From assembly GCA_019428905.1 (NCBI GenBank), contig JAHYJN010000028.1, positions 1-34,807 on the forward strand: a DNA stretch of 34,807 nucleotides. Direction: 5' to 3'. Shown here piece by piece: positions 32,935 through 34,807 of the stretch. The DNA comes from Candidatus Brevefilum sp. Lineage in GTDB: Bacteria; Chloroflexota; Anaerolineae; Anaerolineales; Anaerolineaceae. Every line of letters begins with the position of its first letter. The stretch's first letter is position 1. The position numbers and the translations under genes were made by a program. A model generated the notes under the pieces. The model had not been told where the DNA came from. It searched no databases and saw nothing but the letters and a program-made list of their open reading frames with translations.

Positions 32935-33189
32935 GCGAGGAACCTCGACAGAGGTGACGAAGCAATCTCAGGGGTGGAGGAGGTGGGGAATAATTCATTG
33001 GCATCCATTCACCAAAAGCTAAATCTCAAATTGCTCATTTCCATGATGCATTTCAGTTGGTACTGCGCTCGGTGTAAAGAAAGGTGATGCTGCGCTCATT
33101 ACAATGCCAAGGTATTTTTTGACCATTCACTATTCACCGTGTACCATTCACTATCACTGAGATTGCTTCTTCGCTGCGCTCATCGCAAT
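32935..33189. mobile_element. MITE-like element, unit 1 (255 bp)
   Basis: This non-coding unit begins GCGAGGAACC and ends with CTGAGATTGCTTCTTCGCTG then CGCTCATCGCAAT. Its ends are imperfect inverted repeats (GACGAAGCAATCTCAG against CTGAGATTGCTTC, and GCGAG against its counterpart near CGCAA). A near-identical unit lies exactly 273 bp downstream. No transposase is encoded. Target-site duplications are not obvious. Confidence 0.6.
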
Positions 33190-33207
33190 GACACCCATTT
33201 TGTCGTG

Positions 33208-33462
33208 GCGAGGAACCTCGACAGAGGTGACGAAGCAATCCCAGTGGTGGACGAGGTGGGGAATAATTCGTTGGCATTCGTTCACAGAAAGCTGTATCTC
33301 AAATTGCTCATTTCCACGATGCATTTCAGTTGGTACTGCGCTCGGTGTAAAGAAAGGTGATGCTGCGCTCATTACAATGCCAAGGTATTTTTTGACCATT
33401 CACTATTCACCGTGTACCATTCACTATCACTGAGATTGCTTCGTCGCTGCGCTTCTCGCAAT
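33208..33462. mobile_element. MITE-like element, unit 2 (255 bp)
   Basis: A second copy in the same orientation, with a fixed offset of 273 bp across its whole length and only scattered substitutions (for example ATTCATTGGC against ATTCGTTGGC). An 18-bp spacer (33190-33207) separates the units. The right end abuts the first ACCCTAACGGGCAC repeat. Confidence 0.6.
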
Positions 33463-33532
33463 ACCCTAACGGGCACACGTGACAGAAGGTGGTGCGCTCC
33501 TCGCAATACCTTAACGGGCACGCGTGACAAAA
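33449..33532 (+). repeat. Tandem repeat with ACGGGCAC(A/G)CGTGACA core, 45-bp period
   Basis: GCGCTTCTCGCAATACC then CTAACGGGCACACGTGACA (33449-33484) recurs 45 bp on as GCGCTCCTCGCAATACC then TTAACGGGCACGCGTGACA (33494-33530). A third copy of the ACGGGCACGCGTGACAAAA part is at 34224-34250. The last two copies each lie directly before a covarying hairpin element. Confidence 0.75.
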
Positions 33533-33533
33533 T

Positions 33534-33611
33534 GGTGGGGGGGCGGGGAAAGCGCTTCATTTTGATGTGTTGGTGAAACCATGCTTATTATGATGCCCGC
33601 CCCCCCTCCCC
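33534..33611. repeat. Covarying hairpin element, copy 2
   Basis: Left arm GGGGGGGCGGG (33537-33547) pairs perfectly with CCCGCCCCCCC (33596-33606). The interior AGCGCTTCATTTTGATGTG then TTGGTGAAACCA is almost identical to that of copy 3, while the arms differ in step. Confidence 0.75.
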
Positions 33612-33719
33612 GCACAAGCTGGATGGGTATTCGTTCCGAAAAAAAACGAACCGAAACGAATAAAAGGTTGCCTTAGCGTTCATCGATCCCCAACTCTTCT
33701 GCAAACTCGTGAATGGTCC

Positions 33720-33782
33720 CGCTTCAGCCCCTTACGCTGCGCAACAGGGGTTCCGCTATGCTCTAGGGAGGCTGCGCACTGA
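33720..33782 (+). repeat. 63-bp CGCTTCAGCCCCTTACGCTG repeat, copy 1
   Basis: It begins CGCTTCAGCCCCTTACGCTG, has AACAGGGGTTCCGCTATGCT inside, and ends GGGAGGCTGCGCACTGA. Internal pairing of CCCCT with AGGGG and of AGCCCC with GGGAGGCT suggests a folded element. Other copies: 34056-34117 and 34132-34194. Confidence 0.8.
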
Positions 33783-34055
33783 GTTGTCCCATTTCGCTGC
33801 GCTTTCGCCCCCTGGCGGTGGTTTCTGCCGACATGATCAAAGCTCCTTTCGTGGTATGTGCGCGTGAGGACAGAACATGTGTTCTGGTTTAATGAGAGGA
33901 TAACATAAAGCACGCGGGTTTTCAATCCGTTAAAAGCGGCAAAAAGAGGCGTTTTTCTGCCACAAGCGGCAGCCCAGGGAGAAAGTCGGTAGAGGGTAGG
34001 CGGTAGAGGGTCGTCGGTAGTTGGTAGCTGATAGTTGAAAGGTCCCACTCAGCTT

Positions 34056-34117
34056 CGCTTCAGCCCCTTCGCTGCGCGTCAGGGGTTCCGCTGCGCTACA
34101 GGGAGGCTTCGCACTGA
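34056..34117 (+). repeat. 63-bp CGCTTCAGCCCCTT repeat, copy 2
   Basis: It is one base shorter, with CCCCTTCGCTGCGCGTCAGG and ACAGGGAGGCTTCGCACTGA. It is only 14 bp from copy 3. Confidence 0.8.
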
Positions 34118-34131
34118 ATGGTGAATAGTCA

Positions 34132-34194
34132 CGCTTCAGCCCCTTACGCTGCGCGACAGGGGTTCCGTTATGCTCCAGGGAGGCTGCGCACTGA
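34132..34194 (+). repeat. 63-bp CGCTTCAGCCCCTTACGCTG repeat, copy 3
   Basis: It is closest to copy 1: only a few substitutions (GACAGGGGTTCCGTTATGCT inside), ending GGGAGGCTGCGCACTGA. Confidence 0.8.
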
Positions 34195-34250
34195 TTTGTC
34201 GCATAATTATCGACACAGAGGGATACCCTAACGGGCACGCGTGACAAAAA

Positions 34251-34330
34251 ATTTGTGGGTTGGCGGGGAATGCGCTTCATTTTTATGTGTTGGTGAAACC
34301 ACGATTGTGGTGATGCCCGCGAACCCAAAT
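34251..34330. repeat. Covarying hairpin element, copy 3
   Basis: Left arm ATTTG-TG-GGTT-G-GCGGG (34251-34267) pairs with CCCGC-G-AACC-CAAAT (34316-34330), apart from a 2-nt bulge and one mismatch. The interior TGCGCTTCATTTTTATGTG then TTGGTGAAACCA matches copy 2. Confidence 0.75.
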
Positions 34331-34396
34331 TCCTAATACCTGATTCCTAATACCTCATTACTATTCACTATTCACTTTTCACTGCTCACCAAATCA

Positions 34397-34429
34397 AGAC
34401 TGTACTTTTTTTTCGCCCAGACTGTACTT
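34397..34429 (+). promoter_or_regulatory. Direct repeat, operator-like, upstream of the last gene
   Basis: AGACTGTACTT occurs exactly at 34397-34407 and 34419-34429, start to start 22 bp (two helical turns), just upstream of the promoter at 34437-34466. This is the spacing expected for tandem regulator binding on one face of the DNA. Confidence 0.5.
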
Positions 34430-34436
34430 AAGGACA

Positions 34437-34466
34437 TTGCCTTGGGGGGTAATAACCTTGTATGCT
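34437..34466 (+). promoter_or_regulatory. Sigma70-type promoter for the last gene
   Basis: TTGCCT (34437-34442) and TATGCT (34461-34466) are 18 bp apart. The predicted start near 34473 leaves a leader of about 22 nt containing AGAGG (34484-34488), the ribosome site of the gene at 34495. Confidence 0.55.
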
Positions 34467-34494
34467 GTTACTATCCACAGAAAAGAGGCACGGG

Positions 34495-34807
34495 ATGGCC
34501 GTTAAAAAATGTGTATTGGTTTACGGTCGGTGTTTGAATTTAGCCGGCGTGGCCGCCTGCCTTAAGTTGGACGCGGGCCTGGATGTCCACCTGGCTGACC
34601 CCTACCAGTGCAGCGCCAAGGAGGTGCTGGAGGCCTTTAACCCCGAGACGATCATCTACGACCTGACCGACCCGCCCGCCGACCTGGACCTGGCCCTGCT
34701 GGGTGACCGGCCCGGCACCCAGCTGATCGGCGTGGACCCCTCCAGCGATGACGTGCTGGTGCTGACGGGCAAGCGCAGCCGGGCCGTGACGATGGGCGAA
34801 CTGACCG
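34495..34807 (+). CDS. Receiver-like protein of unknown function, N-terminal part only
   Basis: The gene runs off the window after 104 codons. The visible part starts MAVKKCVLVYGRCLNLAGVA and has alternating beta strands and helices like a response-regulator receiver: VLVYG, then VHLADP, then ETIIYDLTDPP (D at the phospho-acceptor-like position) and QLIGVDPSSDDVLVLTGKR. The acidic pair after strand 1 is missing, so it is a degenerate receiver at best. AGAGG lies 6 nt before the ATG. Codon use is strongly GC3-rich (CTG, GAC, GCC), unlike the AT-rich left part of the window and more biased than most neighbours. Confidence 0.65.
   Translation, partial: MAVKKCVLVYGRCLNLAGVAACLKLDAGLDVHLADPYQCSAKEVLEAFNPETIIYDLTDPPADLDLALLGDRPGTQLIGVDPSSDDVLVLTGKRSRAVTMGELT

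Larger units (their letters stand above)
32619..34494. other. Repeat-dense non-coding region, 1.9 kb
   Basis: I find no credible gene here: open frames run through repeats and have no ribosome sites or recognisable products. The region holds several families of short repeats (listed separately), short runs of CTATTCACTATTCAC-type and GGTAGTTGGTAG-type simple sequence (for example 33989-34037 and 34361-34385), and, at its right end, an operator-like direct repeat and a promoter for the last gene. Confidence 0.75.

Noticed and set aside
33930-34328. 132-codon minus-strand frame in the repeat region
   Set aside because: It runs through several repeat copies and reuses the same repeat-derived peptides as other frames there; no ribosome site.
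32619-34494. CRISPR-like array from repeated motifs
   Set aside because: Repeats differ in length, spacing is irregular (273, 45, 76 bp and others), several families interleave, and no cas gene is present.
1-34807. tRNA or rRNA genes
   Set aside because: No cloverleaf with a GTTCRA-type T-loop in context and no rRNA-like segment was found by reading both strands; this is not a substitute for a covariance search.

Overview
The window looks like a chromosomal segment of a Chloroflexota bacterium, probably class Anaerolineae. This is inferred from gene content and protein style: exported proteins with Thr/Pro-rich linkers, a 7TM-type histidine kinase with a NarL partner, a NusA with a long acidic tail, a double-length ThyX, and large non-coding stretches packed with short interspersed repeats. 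No rRNA or tRNA gene is present, so the assignment cannot be confirmed here.

Layout. (1) 1-3800 is an AT-rich accessory island. It holds the 3' end of a transposase, three consecutive unrecognised exported proteins, a VanZ-like membrane protein, and a broken nucleotidyltransferase gene on the minus strand with a one-base frameshift. (2) 3800-12000 is mixed: an APH-type phosphotransferase, a GlsB/YeaQ-type small membrane protein, an OsmC-pncB unit on the minus strand with a clear promoter, and a translationally coupled minus-strand pair (six-hairpin glycosidase-like protein, then a beta-propeller lipoprotein). (3) 12000-19700 holds a very large class A penicillin-binding protein with an apparently leaderless start, a methyltransferase-like protein that seems to have lost its catalytic motif, and a GH13 alpha-glucosidase. 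(4) 19800-30050 is the translation and RNA-metabolism cluster nusA-ylxR-infB-rbfA-nrnA-truB-ribF-thyX plus a CPBP protease. It starts from a good sigma70-type promoter followed by two terminator-like hairpins, which suggests attenuation. rimP and ylxQ, often found in such clusters, are absent here. (5) 30229-32618 is a two-component system. (6) 32619-34494 has no credible gene and at least four families of short repeats. (7) The window ends inside a GC-rich gene for a receiver-like protein.

How the genes work together: the nusA cluster couples transcription elongation and antitermination (NusA), initiation (IF-2), 30S maturation (RbfA), tRNA modification (TruB), nanoRNA/pAp turnover (NrnA), flavin cofactor synthesis (RibF) and a flavin-dependent thymidylate synthase (ThyX). 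RibF makes the FAD that ThyX uses, and the two genes overlap. PncB salvages nicotinate to NAD and is preceded by an OsmC-type peroxide-defence gene. The two GH proteins and the class A PBP act on glucans and peptidoglycan respectively.

The best candidates for something undescribed are the covarying hairpin elements and MITE-like duplications in 32619-34494, the complementary active-site degeneration in the tandem ThyX, the repeated phospho-acceptor-like motifs in the cytoplasmic tail of the PBP, the apparently dead methyltransferase-fold protein, and the tandem terminators in the nusA leader.
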